A stretch of DNA of 64,000 nucleotides, from assembly GCA_930367205.1 (NCBI GenBank), contig OV884011.1, positions 85,917,474-85,981,473 on the forward strand, given 5' to 3'. How positions within the stretch are numbered: position 1 is the first letter of the stretch; each line of letters starts with the position of its first letter. Below, in pieces: positions 47,026-59,055 of the stretch. This stretch comes from Acanthosoma haemorrhoidale (Eukaryota; Arthropoda; Insecta; Hemiptera; Acanthosomatidae). Below the pieces are notes generated by a model that was given only the letters and a program-made list of their open reading frames with translations, was not told the DNA's origin and made no database searches. The translations under genes were made by a program, and so were the position numbers.

Positions 47026-49121
47026 ATGTTTATTGTCGGTCTAACTGGTGGCATTTCAACTGGCAAAAGTACCGTTGCAAAAATGTTGAAGGAATATGGA
47101 ATTCCTGTATTGGATGCTGATTTTTATGCAAGAAAAGGTATTATTTCAACTTAAAATAACACATTTTACAGTGAGAAACAAAGTTTTTCTAACATAAATT
47201 TCAAACCATTCACTTAGTTGTTGAGCCGGGTCAAAAGGCTTGGAAGAAAATTAAACAGGAATTTGGAGAAGCTGTTTTCCTCCCCTCCGGTGAACTAAAT
47301 AGGGAAGCATTAGGAGAAATTATATTTCAAGATAAAGAGCGTAGAAGAAAACTAAATGAAATAACACATCCAGAAATTTATCATGAAATGACTTACGCTG
47401 CTATTAAATGTTTGTTTCAAGGTATATTTTATTTTTTAACACAATTTATTATTATAAATTTAATTCTTAAACAAGGAAATAGCTTCATTTATTCATATTG
47501 ACACAGTTCATTATTTTGTTTTTAGGTTATCGTTTTATTGTAATGGATCTGCCATTACTTTTTGAGAGTGGCGTGATGTTGAACTATATGTATAAAATTG
47601 TTGTAGTCACTTGGTAAGTTTGAGTCAAACTCCTTTGACCTCTTTTTGAACTTAGCTTATTTAGACGACTTAAAAGTAGAAATTATATGATGAAAAAATA
47701 CCTCTTTATTATGCAATAATTGTTTTTAAAAAATCAAATAATGGTCTGTCGTTATTGAAAGTTGTATTTTTCATGTACTCCCATCAAGGGAACGAAGGAA
47801 GCTTATCAGGATCCACCAACTTTTATATATAGAGCTGCTAGCATAAAAAAAAAATCATTGGCCATCTAGGAATATTTCCAAAAATCCACAGAGGGACAGT
47901 GGCTAGTATTTCACTTCTGTAAATACAAAGGAGTGGGAGGCACTCCATGGGTTAGCTAACTTTTCTGTATCTTAATGAGAGTACATATAGGAATATAACC
48001 CCAATCGAGAAAACAATTGATAATGTCATCCTTATATTTATCATACAGACAAATATTTATTTGCTCAATTGAAAATTTTATTTTGCTGTCTCAATGAAAT
48101 ATTTTGTTTCTGTCTAATTTCAGTGAAGAAGATCTTCAAGTTGAAAGACTAATTGAAAGAAATCGTATGACAGAAGCGAGAGCAAAACTACGAATCGCTG
48201 CACAGATGCCTCTAGAAAGAAAAGCTGAAGCCGCACATTTTGTCATAGAAAACTCCGGAAGCCTAGAAGATACAAGAGAACAGGCAAGTCATCTATTTTT
48301 AAGGACACTGATATTTTGTATGATAACACTTGCTCTGTACTTTTCTCATATTATCATATTATGTTATATAAATATAACATCTTTTTTAGATCTTAAAATT
48401 AATTTTTCTAATCTATACTTGAGAAAATGAATAACTTCAGACTGAGCCCCGATTATGGCTATCTCATTATTTATAGGTATTTTGTTCTGTAATTTATTGT
48501 GTGTTACATAAATTTCAACTTTATTTGCATAGCAGCTGGAATTTGGAATTTGTACCATAACAACCAGTAATGGTAGGGTCACACCGGGTGCTCATTACTA
48601 CAGTAATAAAGTTCTGAATTTAAATGTTTATGTAACTAGTGTTGCAAATTCCATGCAGTTTTCATTTAGATGAGAAAAATTGTGTACTTCTATGGGGTTC
48701 CAGTACTTAAAAAAAATAATAACACTTATAGCCCTGTGATATTTTAAAAATTGAATAAATGTTTTTATTTCCAATACAAATTTTTTTAAATTTATTTAAT
48801 TTTATTATGCTTTTTGGTTTAGTAATTTTAGTGCAGTACAAATACTAAATTTTCTCAACTAATTTGAAGCATAGAATAGACATGATTTTGGTAGAAAAAC
48901 ACATAACCTAATAAATGCTTACATATAATGTCTTATTCTAGTAATCATATGTAATATTAATTGATTTATTTTATCAGGTTGCCAGGGTTGTGTCCATCTT
49001 GAACGCCTCTAATCATCATTGGAAATTAAGGATCATCGCAGGGCTTTTATGCTGCGGAGTTGTATCTTTTATGTATTGGGTTGGTTCTCGTATTTATCAT
49101 GGAAGAGTTATGGGCAGATAG
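47026..49121 (+). CDS. DCAKD: Dephospho-CoA kinase domain-containing protein (DCAKD homologue)
   Basis: Five exons give 235 residues (human DCAKD 231): 47026-47137, 47218-47421, 47526-47613, 48124-48283 and 48978-49121 (stop TAG). Phases match throughout. Residues 1-20 read [20 protein letters not shown], with the P-loop [19 protein letters not shown], a DLPLLFESG block and the lid region [20 protein letters not shown] follow. The C-terminus has a hydrophobic helix, about residues 205-222 ([18 protein letters not shown]), as in animal DCAKD, which suggests tail anchoring in a membrane. Dephospho-CoA kinases phosphorylate dephospho-CoA with ATP, the last step of CoA synthesis; activity of this paralogue is inferred from the family. 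Intron 4 (48284-48977) has a GC donor (CAG|GCAAGT). The ATG is in CCGCC context. Confidence 0.95.
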
Positions 49122-49332
49122 CATTTATTAGTAGTAGTTTAATTATCTTTAAACTAAATAGTTCGAATATGTGAATTGTAATTGTTAATGAAGAAGATGT
49201 GAGCAGTATCACATTCTTCGTTATGTTCTTGTTGTTTTTCATTACATCACAATATGCACCTGCTGCATTTAATCTAGTCTTATCTTGAATATGGTTGTTG
49301 ATCTAATCTATGAAATACCTTTTTCATGATTG

Positions 49333-49338
49333 AATAAA
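49333..49338 (+). terminator. Likely polyadenylation signal of DCAKD
   Basis: AATAAA about 212 bases after the stop codon, followed by a GT/T-rich stretch (TTTTGTTTATTCG). Confidence 0.5.
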
Positions 49339-50461
49339 ATTTTGTTTATTCGTTTATCTGTACTTCAAGCTTAACACTTTCACAATAGTTGTCACATTTG
49401 TATGATGGCTTCCAGCAAACTTTGGCAGATATAACATGCACAAAATCTTCCAATGACAATTTATACTAATCATCACTATTAGTAAGTATAATCTTTTTCA
49501 GCTGAAAATAATCAGACAGCCGGTTTATATTATGTTGTATAGTGAATTTCTTTCTGAGCTTTTAAAATGTATTATGGAGGAATTAAAAAAAAATGAGATT
49601 GCTGGCAGGAGAAAGGATGAGGAGATATACGCTGACTTTTCTCAGATTTTAATACTTATGAATAGAGTGGAAGTGATACCTGGTGACATTACCTACTAAA
49701 ATATATTTACTTCAATTATGAACTAAATTGTATTTTTGAAATTTATATAAACTAAATAAAGAGGGTTTATTGTGATGTAACAAAATCGAGTAGGGGCACA
49801 GTGTGTGATTCCATGCTACTTCTTAAACTATTGCTAAAAATGATTCAATATTTTTGACCAAAGAATTTTCATTTTATTTATGGAAACATCTGGGTCACTG
49901 AAAATAGTCATTTTCAATAAATAAAAAAGAATCTAAACTGTTAAACTATTGACAAAAAATTATGTTAAAATTGTGTCTCCAATGTTTGTGTTGTTGGCTC
50001 TCAAAACATTATTTTTTTGAATCTTGCGTTACGTTCTTTAGTATGTCCTTGAACATGGTGGAAAAACCATAACATTATATTGTAAATAGCTTCTGAGCTG
50101 TGGATTAAGAAGTTCCAACAGATTTAGGTTCACTTTTTTTTCAGGTTTAATTTTCTTCACATACCTCCTGTCATTCTATCACAATCAAGATATTTATAGT
50201 CCAGTGTAGGGTATTGTTGAATACACCTTTAAAATTTCAGAATAATAGCAAGATGTTATTGATAATTTTTATTATAATTTTATGTTTTATTTAGTATTAT
50301 TATTTTATTTTCGTTTTATTATGTAGGTTTTTCCTACTGTTAAAGATTTCCATCATTTATATCATTACTAGTAAAACACATTGCAGTGTACCCATGTATA
50401 TGTTCTCACTGACCAAAGCATGTAATATTTTAATTGTGATGAGCAAAATTGTAAAGTATTG
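49339..50461. other. AT-rich intergenic stretch, nothing recognised
   Basis: No supported gene, RNA or repeat. Short open frames only. Confidence 0.5.
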
Positions 50462-50710
50462 GGCAAGCCCCCTAGAGGTGGTCTCTGTGACATAGTAAGA
50501 GATAAACTGTGAGTGGGGGGTCTTTGACCCTTTGCTGACGACTTAGTCGGTAGCCAGTTTATTTGTTTTTTTTTCCACCATAACATAAGATCTTATGAGG
50601 TTTGCCCCTGCAGGCCACGGTGTTCAAGAGAAGATATATAAGTAGTTTACATGGGACTTGAAATGACCATGAATTCACACTTGGTATTTAAGGGTAGGCA
50701 AAACCATCCG
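50462..50710. repeat. Dispersed repeat, copy B
   Basis: Matches 70-325 in the same orientation with common landmarks in order (GGTCTTTGACCCT, TTAGTCGGTAG, AAGATCTTATGAGG, GTTCAAGAGAAGA, AAGTAGTTTA, GAATTCACACTTGG, TAAGGGTAGGCA). The copies lie about 50 kb apart and have diverged by roughly a third. Copy B stands just before the 47-bp tandem array. Confidence 0.6.
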
Positions 50711-50972
50711 GTTCCCAAAGATGACTAAACTGGAAAGACGCAGACTGGGCTACTGAGGGCATTCCACTAGGTATGGTTGTATGGTCCCAGAAGCCGTTGC
50801 CCGTGTGGATGGAGTTTATTCCAAAGAGTATAGATTAGATCTAGGGATAAGAAAATAGTGAGATGCAGGGGTAAGTATATAAGAAAAGCCATGGTTCGAG
50901 TAGAGCAGCAAGCTCCAGTGCAGATAGAACAGGGTTAAGTACAGGCATCTGATTACAAATGATTAAAATATG

Positions 50973-51301
50973 TCTGGGTGAAAGCTTTATATAGCCAGTC
51001 CCAGACCTTATCAACCTACTCTGGGTGAAAGCTTTATATAGCCAGTCTCAGACCTTATCAACCTACTCTGGATGAAAGCTTTATATAGCCAGTCTCAGAC
51101 CTTATCAACCTACTCTGGGTGAAAGCTTTATATAGCCAGTCTCAGACCTTATCAACCTACTCTGGGTGAAAGCTTTATATAGCCAGTCTCAGACCTTATC
51201 AACCTACTCTGGGTGAAAGCTTTATATAGCCAGTCCCAGACCTTATCAACCTACTCTGGGTGAAAGCTTTAAATAGCCAGTCTCAGACCTTATCAACCTA
51301 C
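50973..51301. repeat. 47-bp tandem repeat, seven units
   Basis: Units start at 50973, 51020, 51067, 51114, 51161, 51208 and 51255, each beginning TCTGGGTGAAAGC and ending TCAACCTAC. Differences are few: GTCCCAG or GTCTCAG, one GGATGAAAG in unit 3, and AAATAGCC in unit 7. The high similarity points to recent expansion. No spacers separate the units, so it is a minisatellite. Confidence 0.97.
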
Positions 51302-53369
51302 TCAGGGCCCTCTTCTGATCAACCAGGTAAGGTGTTATTCAGACCAATCCGGTCCAATTATGTGAAGGCTCTGCAAAGTCAGCCATGGAGGTGTGAAAAG
51401 GTTCTGTTTCTTGCTACATGAAGCATGTAATTTATTGATATAAAAAAGTAGAAGGGTGTTGAAATCTGTGAATAGTGTAGCTTCTTCTTGTGTTGGTCTC
51501 GGAGAAATCACAACATAAACTATGTAAATAATAAACTTAATAAAAAAAATACATATACTGCTATTGTAAAATTTACTGACAAAAGACAATTGAATCTATA
51601 GCCTCTCCCTGAAAGAGTGAGGATAATGACAGTGATTGTATGTAATGCTATTTTGTCCAATGCCCTTAATTTTCAACTATACAATCATGTTTATGATAAG
51701 TTATCAAGAACAAATTTTCAGACAATTTTGTAGTCAACTGACAACACTGCGTGAAAGTGTTAAGAAGCTATTGAAACATTGCTAGTTTTTGTTATTAATT
51801 TTCAATTAATGTTTTGCAAGTTATTGAAATTGTTAGGCAGGCAATACCTTTTTAATTTGTTCATATGTTTAAATTCTTTATTGTTAAATGAGTAGAAGTA
51901 GTTGAGAGATGTGCTTAGGCTAATTAATGAAAGAGTTAGATTTTCATCAAATTTATTAATGGGCGTTTTGACATACTATGTATGTAAGTCAAATTGAGGT
52001 TGAGTTTACAGTTTTAAAATTATAGTTTAAAAACACATTACTATACAGGAGAATCCATTTCGAAATTTTAATTGTATAAAATATATATATTTCACCACCA
52101 TTTTTTGAACCACCTCAGCGGCCTTTCCAACAAATAAAAAAATTCAGTAGCCGATTCTATACACACTTGGTATGTTGAAATGTTTTCAATTAATAAATTT
52201 GATGAAAACCTAACAATTCTCTTTCATCAACCACTCTTCTAATCATTAATTTACTTACAGCTAACAATGAAGTCACAATATTCTTTAACAACTTTTTGTG
52301 CTGGAATTAATACAAAGAACACTAATCAAAATAAAATAAATTTAGTTATAAGGAAGTAAGCTTTGTTATAGAAAGCATTACTGTTATTGCATTCAGGTAA
52401 TCTCTGCTTGTCTGGAACTTGTTTAAAATTTGTTTGTTTATTTTTATTTAGTCTGTTAGTTTTTTTTGTTGTTAAATGTTTATATCCTTGCTTCTTATAC
52501 TTCAGGAGAAAGACATGGATTGTAATTTTATTCTTGATTTACTATACATTCCATGTAAAGTAAATAATTAATTTTCAATGAATGTCTACATTTATAAAAT
52601 ATATAAATGTCATTTTATTTTTTATCAATATCTTGTATATGTATATTTATTTCTTCCCATTTGATGTTCCTTAATTCTGCTCGAACAATTGCTGCTTTTG
52701 AAAATTCATGTCATGTGAAGGAAGTAGCACATAATTATTTGCTTTAATGGTTTTGTTTCAGCTATGAAACAGATTTTAACGACTTTTTGTTATCATATGC
52801 CACTGAAGTCTTAGTTTAATTTAAAACTTTCCTCAATATGATTGGAAAAGTATTATTTGATAATAACTAATCAATTTATCAAATGCCTGCTTTTATTTTT
52901 AGCATTGAATGAAACTAACTTGCAAAATTTCAGGCTTCTTTGTTAAAATTTTAATGAAATTATAGTTTAAAAATACAGAACACATCTAAATCTTAAAATT
53001 TGTAAAGGCCTCACTATTTTTTTTTTACTTGATTAGTTCAACTTTCTTGGGCAATAAATATTTCCTTTTCAGCAGCAAAAATATTGTCCTAAAAAATCTA
53101 TCAATACCTACTTAGGATGACAAATATATATAAATTCAATTTATCCCCAAAACTTTTGAAATTAATTACAAATGTGTTACCATTTTTACAGTGACTTGTA
53201 CCATGGGGGGGGGGGAAATAGAACTTATGATAACTTCTGGGGGTGGGATATAATAGTATTGATGTAACCTTGTCCTTAACATGGTCTGGATAAGGACAGG
53301 AATGGAGGTCCCTAAAGTCAAGTAAGTGTGCTGACTTGGTCATCCCCTGAGGACATTAGATATCGATCA
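51302..53369. other. AT-rich stretch without a gene
   Basis: No supported coding region. A run of G at about 53206-53216 is the only striking local feature. Confidence 0.5.
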
Positions 53370-53510
53370 ATAGGTATGCTCCGGAGGGGAGGTAGACCTA
53401 GGATCATATGGAGGAGTATTATGACCAAAGAAGCAACCCAACTTTGTGTTTCCTGGAACAGCCTGAGGAATGGTAAATGAAGCTCTGCTTCCACAAGTAA
53501 AAGGAATTAT
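53370..53510 (+). mobile_element. 3' tail of a non-LTR retrotransposon ORF
   Basis: The plus strand reads LRRGGRPRIIWRSIMTKEAT followed by QLCVSWNSLRNGK. The RRRGRPRxxWRRxxxxEAxxLGxxWxxL layout is the common C-terminal tail of many non-LTR retrotransposon proteins in invertebrates. The rest of the element is not visible upstream. Confidence 0.45.
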
Positions 53511-55255
53511 TTCACAACAGTAAGTAAAAATATTGAACAAGAATGTACAGGAAATTTAGTGCGGAAAAGAAAAAGATATTCATAATGGTAATATATTATC
53601 TTATAGAAATAAACAATGATCTGGAAGTTATTCACAATAAAAAAATATTCAATTTGAGATCAATGAATAGAACTTAGTCATACTGCACTATTTTAGAAAT
53701 ACAACATAAATAATGTGTTATAATTTACATCATTAGTCGCAGTTAAAATACAATTTTTTTAATTAAGTCAAAATTTCCAATTTAATCTGATCATATATTT
53801 TTTAATGAATTACAATAAATTTATGCAGTATTTAACTATAAATCATACCATACCATACTTCCGACTACAAAATAAAAAATTATAATGACACTTATTTTAC
53901 AAACATGAAATAATTATTGGTAGTTTTGATATCACAACAACCCTGTACATACACATATATTTACACACAATAATGTTTTTAATAAATTTTATCAACACCC
54001 GTTAACTTTAGTAACAACCATCTAATTTGTATAGAAGCCTGTAATACAAACAATAATTTTTAATGGAAGTCAGAATTATCAAATAAGTAATATTAGCCTA
54101 TGTAGTGATCATTCGTCGGGAAGTAGAACTATTATATTGGATGAAACATACATATATTTGAAATAACAAATCCTGAAAATGTCACTTCCATGAAGAAGTA
54201 AGATATGTCCTGCAAACATCCAAGTCGGTAAACCGGAAAAAAAGAAGCTGGATTTAGAATTATGATGCACAATACTATTAAGTTGCCAGCCTTTAAATGA
54301 TAGGATAGAGATAGAATTGTAGTTTGAAATTGCACTAAATACATTGTGTTTTAAAATAGAAATATGTAATATTATGATTACATTTTATATATATATATAT
54401 GAATGATGAACAATTCATATATAACAGACAACTATAAAAATGGTTATTTGACAATACATACACATATATTTACACACAATAATGATTTTGAAATAAAATT
54501 TGAACAGTGTTTTTAAATAAATTTTATCAATCTGACAGTTATTAATAATATTAGCAAACAAGTAAATGTACTCTCAGCAACTAATAATAATACATAACCA
54601 AATTAATGAGCTATCCAATTTAAATGAGGTCAATCAAGTGCATACAGGTAAATATGCAATATGGACATTTAAAAAGAAGTTCCGTTTACCCATACCTAAA
54701 GAACACATGTATATACAAAAAATGTACATATATATATTTCATAACAAGTTTTACTTAACTTTGCCAACGATTGTTGAAACAAACTAACCAAATATAAGAA
54801 AGAAATGTTAAAAATGAAGGAAAATCAATACCTTCCAAGTAAACTAAAATGAACAAATTCTTCAGATAAACCTTAAAATAAAAACTTTACCATTACAAAA
54901 AAAAGAAATATTACATATATATTTATATAAGTACATATACTTAAAACTAAGATACAACAAGTATTAATCATATCTAAAACTACATAGAAAATCCATAAAG
55001 GCCTTATTTTAAAAATTCATAACATCAACAACCACTGGTAAAAAATATATTCTTGACAGAGTTACATTGAAAACTCATTTTTCAGCACTAAACAAATATT
55101 GTTTTATAAACAATACAAAATTAATTTATCTCTTGCTAATATATATTATCTATAATTGCACAGGAAAATTGATTTTTTTTTTAATTTGTAAGAAAATACC
55201 TCTATGATTCCATACAAATCAGTCAAATTTTCAAATACAATTCTATAATCCAAAG
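53511..55255. other. AT-rich stretch, probably including the 3' UTR of the MIER1 gene
   Basis: A phrase of about 20 bases (CATACACATATATTTACACA) occurs twice, at about 53949 and 54459, each followed by CAATAATG; part of a second shared phrase follows (TTTAAATAAATTTTATCA near 54511 against TTTTAATAAATTTTATCA near 53976). This shows a local duplication of uncertain extent. No gene is supported. Confidence 0.4.
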
Positions 55256-56335
55256 TCAATTATATGTTTTTTCTTCCTTGACTGTAGGCACATCCTCTTC
55301 AGCCCTCCACTTTTGATCACCATAGAGAAGAGAGTGTATTGATGGAGATTCTGTTCTAGGGCGTTCGTCGCCTTCTAAAAATCTCTCCATATAGTCAGTT
55401 ACCCCAGGATGCAAAGAGTACTTTTTCTTTATTAATCTTGCTTTGTTGGCAAAAATGTCATGCCTTTCAGTTTTCTTCCATAGGTAATAAAACTGAACTA
55501 GTTCTCCAACAGAACGTGTACGCACTTTGTTAAGTTGAATAAGATGAAAATCTTTACCAAAAGCTCTAAGTCCAGCTTCAAAATGTTTACATTCCTCTTC
55601 AGACCACAATGGCAATTCAGATGCCTGAGCAGGTGTACTCAATTTAAGTCGTCTAAGTGCTTCGTCAATATTATAGCCACACTGAAGAAGAAGAAATAGA
55701 GCTCCTTCATCATCTCTCGTATGATTACCCACTGGAATTCCACTCACACCACTTCCTGCTGGTTCTCCAGATCTAACCAAGTAGTTTTCTATTTCTTTAG
55801 GACTGAGATCTCGGGGATCCCACACCAACTTGTCTTCATTTTCATAAGGAAGAGCATCGTCATACTTACATAAACCTTCTGGAATTTGTGCTTGATAATC
55901 CGACCCAACCATTATTGTTTTTTTTCTACTTTCTTCAGGACTATAATCATCATCCTCATCATCTTCACTTTGAGCTCGTGAACCATATCTAGTCGTACGA
56001 ACATTAATTTCTTCACTGTCGTTATAAAGTTGCTCAAGTTCTGAAGGATCAGACTTTTTGTCAGAGTTATCTTCAGTTGACTTGTTCTCTTCAGAACCAT
56101 TTTCATAACCGTACATTGCCATAAGATCTTCTAGTGGCATATTACCTTCTTTTTCTAAACTTGACAATTCAACCTGGGGGTCTTCTAAAGCACCTAAAGC
56201 TTCTTCTTCATCTAAAGTTTGCTCATCATCATAATCATGTACCATCATTTCCACAGGAGGAGTGAAATCTTCGTCCAATTTTTGTTTCAATGAAACAATT
56301 TTCATTTCCTCTAATCGAGGTTTTTGATCGTCCAT
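55256..56335 (-). CDS. MIER1: MIER1-like ELM2-SANT transcriptional co-repressor
   Basis: One open frame of 359 residues from ATG 56335 to a stop at 55258-55256, without introns. The N-terminal acidic motif (MMVHDYDDEQTLDEEEA, residues 30-46) and NMPLEDLMAMYGY (65-77) are conserved in MIER proteins. An acidic stretch (SEDDEDDDYSPEE) precedes ELM2 (about 141-233, IMVGSDYQAQIPEGLCKYDD ... NIDEALRRLKL) and SANT (about 242-291, WSEEECKHFEAGLRAFGKDF ... VGELVQFYYLWKKTE). The HPGVTDYMERFL block follows. Family members bind HDAC1/2 through ELM2-SANT and repress transcription in the nucleus. The length is compatible with a complete protein. The lack of introns is unusual for a MIER gene; a retrocopy or simple intron loss are both possible. 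No upstream exon is required. Confidence 0.93.
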   Translation of the reverse strand: MDDQKPRLEEMKIVSLKQKLDEDFTPPVEMMVHDYDDEQTLDEEEALGALEDPQVELSSLEKEGNMPLEDLMAMYGYENGSEENKSTEDNSDKKSDPSELEQLYNDSEEINVRTTRYGSRAQSEDDEDDDYSPEESRKKTIMVGSDYQAQIPEGLCKYDDALPYENEDKLVWDPRDLSPKEIENYLVRSGEPAGSGVSGIPVGNHTRDDEGALFLLLQCGYNIDEALRRLKLSTPAQASELPLWSEEECKHFEAGLRAFGKDFHLIQLNKVRTRSVGELVQFYYLWKKTERHDIFANKARLIKKKYSLHPGVTDYMERFLEGDERPRTESPSIHSLLYGDQKWRAEEDVPTVKEEKTYN

Positions 56336-57060
56336 TCTTCATATCCCACAAAAAAAGTGTATCAGTGTCAGAAATAGAAGTCAATGAATAACAGGGGAGG
56401 TATTACCAATGCACTTTCACCAAGATTTAACCATTTAAGATATTTAGATGCATTACAAAGTTGTAATTTTCCACAGAAATTGAAAAAAACACTAATCAAA
56501 ACCTTGATAACCCTAGATAGAATGGTATGTTTAAAACTTCACAAAAACATACACAACGTATAACAGTCTTTCTGAGTCAACTTTCACCATACCTTGTTTA
56601 TATTTATTAAGAATATATTGAAATATAAAAATGTTTAATAAGAATTATTATTGAAAAAATCTTATTTATTGTTTTTAGTGTATTATTATTAATATTATAA
56701 GTGATTTATTATTCATCGGTATATAATTCATGAATATATTAATCGATTGTAATTTAATGTCATGTAAACGTTTTTTATTAATTTATTCGAAACTGTTAAG
56801 TAATTAAGAGTTATTACTTTAAGATTTTTTATGCATTTTGAAAATATCGTAAATTAATGATACCTTTAATGATTCGTTTATTTCTAGTAATTAGTGCTGT
56901 AATGTTTGGTTATTTATAAAAAAAAACTATCGCCGAAGTTCTGGTTGATAAACTTCATCAAAACAAATTACAGTCATTAAGCGCATTAATAAAAAGTTAT
57001 TACTCATTGGAATGGAACTTCTTATTTCAAACCATTATTGCACAATTAGTTCAAAAAGTA
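56336..57060. other. AT-rich upstream flank of the MIER1 gene
   Basis: No coding text. It presumably carries the promoter and any 5' UTR of the minus-strand MIER1 gene; no distinctive core elements are seen. Confidence 0.4.
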
Positions 57061-57440
57061 TTTTTGATGATTTTGAATGTAGTATTGGTTAGGAAATTGT
57101 TACCATTAATGTCATCTGTGATAACAATCAATACTTGTTTTTATGGAGTTAAAAGTATTTTCCAAATCTAGGAAAATCACTATGCTAAGGTTAGTTTATG
57201 AAGCCTAGAGAGTGTCTCTCTGCGGTTTAATAATGTTTTCTAAAGTGCTCCTTCTACTCCAAAAGCCACTATGTCATTCCGACAGAACGGTTCAGTTTTT
57301 TAAATATCATTTTAGTCAATTTACCTAGATATTTTGAAATAGCTTTAAAATCGAGCCGGTCAGGGCAATAAAATCGTAACAGGAGGCTAGCCCGTTTGGT
57401 TTATGTTCTTTAGGATTAGCATTATGGTCGCCTTAATTAA
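57060..57440 (-). mobile_element. Fragment of a non-LTR retrotransposon RT
   Basis: Minus strand, mostly in one frame with some stops: SGFWSRRSTLENIIKPQRDT, then LSIVIFLDLENTFNSIKTS at about 57137-57190. These correspond to the QxGFRxxRST..NI and the aVfLDlekAFDsV catalytic strand of non-LTR RTs. The upstream side (57360-57430) resembles the KPxK..ASYRPIsLtsc...KlfE region. No complete RT or ends are visible. Confidence 0.6.
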
Positions 57441-59055
57441 GACAGTTGTCGGGGAAGAAACCAAATCACAATGCTCTGTTTAACAAATTACAAACAACGG
57501 ATTTGCTTTCAGAAGATATGTTTTTAATTATGCTGTAATATAAGTAATATGTTTTGGTTCTGGAGAATAGTCTTTACATGATTTTAAAACATTTCAGAAT
57601 TCGAAATGTAAGAATTATGTGTTTAGTGTATGGAATTGGTTTAAAGAGCAGGGTAGCTTTCACTACCCATTGGAGAGTGATTCGGAATGGAGGAGTTTTG
57701 GAAATGTTCTCCAATGGTTAAAGCAATACCCTTTGAATTTATGACTATTCCGTTAGTAGTAGTTAGATACCGGCGAAAGGTGTTTTATTATATCCCATTT
57801 TTCGTTCATCACAAAATCTTCCCAACATAATTTTTTATTTTGCCAAATAATGTACCTGCTATGGTTATGGTTCTGGCATCGAAGTATATTTTTAATAATA
57901 ATTGGATTTGTAGTTATTCTAAATATTTTAATATCTGTTTTGCAATTTTTTAAATTTATATACCACTAAGGGAATGGAAGTTCTTCCAATAAATGAACAA
58001 TGATCGTTTGATGCTGCATTTATAGGAGTATTCTTAATAATTGAGTACTGCAGGGCTATGCTTGTGCTGACTTAATTATTTTAGTAGAGTGCGGATAAAA
58101 TGTTAAACATGTCCCAGTCAGCATTTTTGGTCCCCCTTCTATAAGACCTTAGTCCTGATCGCGCACTTTCAGAAATTTTATGAATCCATGAAGGATACAA
58201 TTAGCTCCCCCTTACTAAATAGATGCTTGGAATGCAATAGAGGGTTATGGCTGTTTAAAACACCAAGCAATCACTGGTGTGGTAAGCCCGGTATACAGAT
58301 CATGAATTAATTCTATTGAAAATGTTTCGGAAGGAAGAAGATAAAAAAAAGGGACCAATGGGAAAAAAGATGTCAGTCGTTCTGTCGCCAAATGTATTTA
58401 AAATTTAAGAAAGTATAGTTGTTAATTGAGTAGAAAGCAGGGTGATAGTTTTGAAATCATGATCAAAAGTGTATGTTAATAAATGTGTGCAGAATAACTA
58501 ATCTGAAGTAACAGTGTTTCAGTGACAGACCAATAATATTTGAGTGCTACAGGCATAGTAAATGTTGTCCAATAGAGTTGAGAAATAAAATATATTGTAG
58601 GTCAGAAATGATTAATTAAGTGGGTAATATAGAGTTGCTATGATGAAGGGGAAAGAAATTGTGGAGTTTGATACAGCTGTCGTTTGTAAGCAATATTGGT
58701 TAGTTCAGGGGACGACCTGATGGGAAAGGGAATGATGGATAAGGATAGAATAACTCATCCGGATGGTCTGTTCAATAAATCAGATACTGTAGGATTTTAA
58801 AGAATCTGTTACGCAGTCAGTCGCGTTTTCATGATAAGTGGAACTTCAATGTTTTTTTTTGTTTATTTTATGTAATAATAATATTGTAAATGCGTTTGTG
58901 TAATTTCGAGGCCCATTGGCAATTCAAAGGAGAAGGATTTGTCGGATGCCATAAACATTTATGAGAGGTTGGAATGAGGGGGGGGGGGGAGATTAGCGAG
59001 AAGTGATATAAGAGGATTTATGAGGGTTCTGAAATCAGTGAGGGAGGAGAAAGAA
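57441..59055. other. No gene recognised; mixed repeat-like sequence
   Basis: Contains a G run near 58978-58990 and purine-rich stretches (58900-59080). Decayed retrotransposon sequence may be present, but no motif could be assigned. Confidence 0.35.

Noticed and set aside
50973..51301. Regular repeats as a CRISPR array
   Set aside because: The units are directly adjacent with no spacers, and the genome is eukaryotic.
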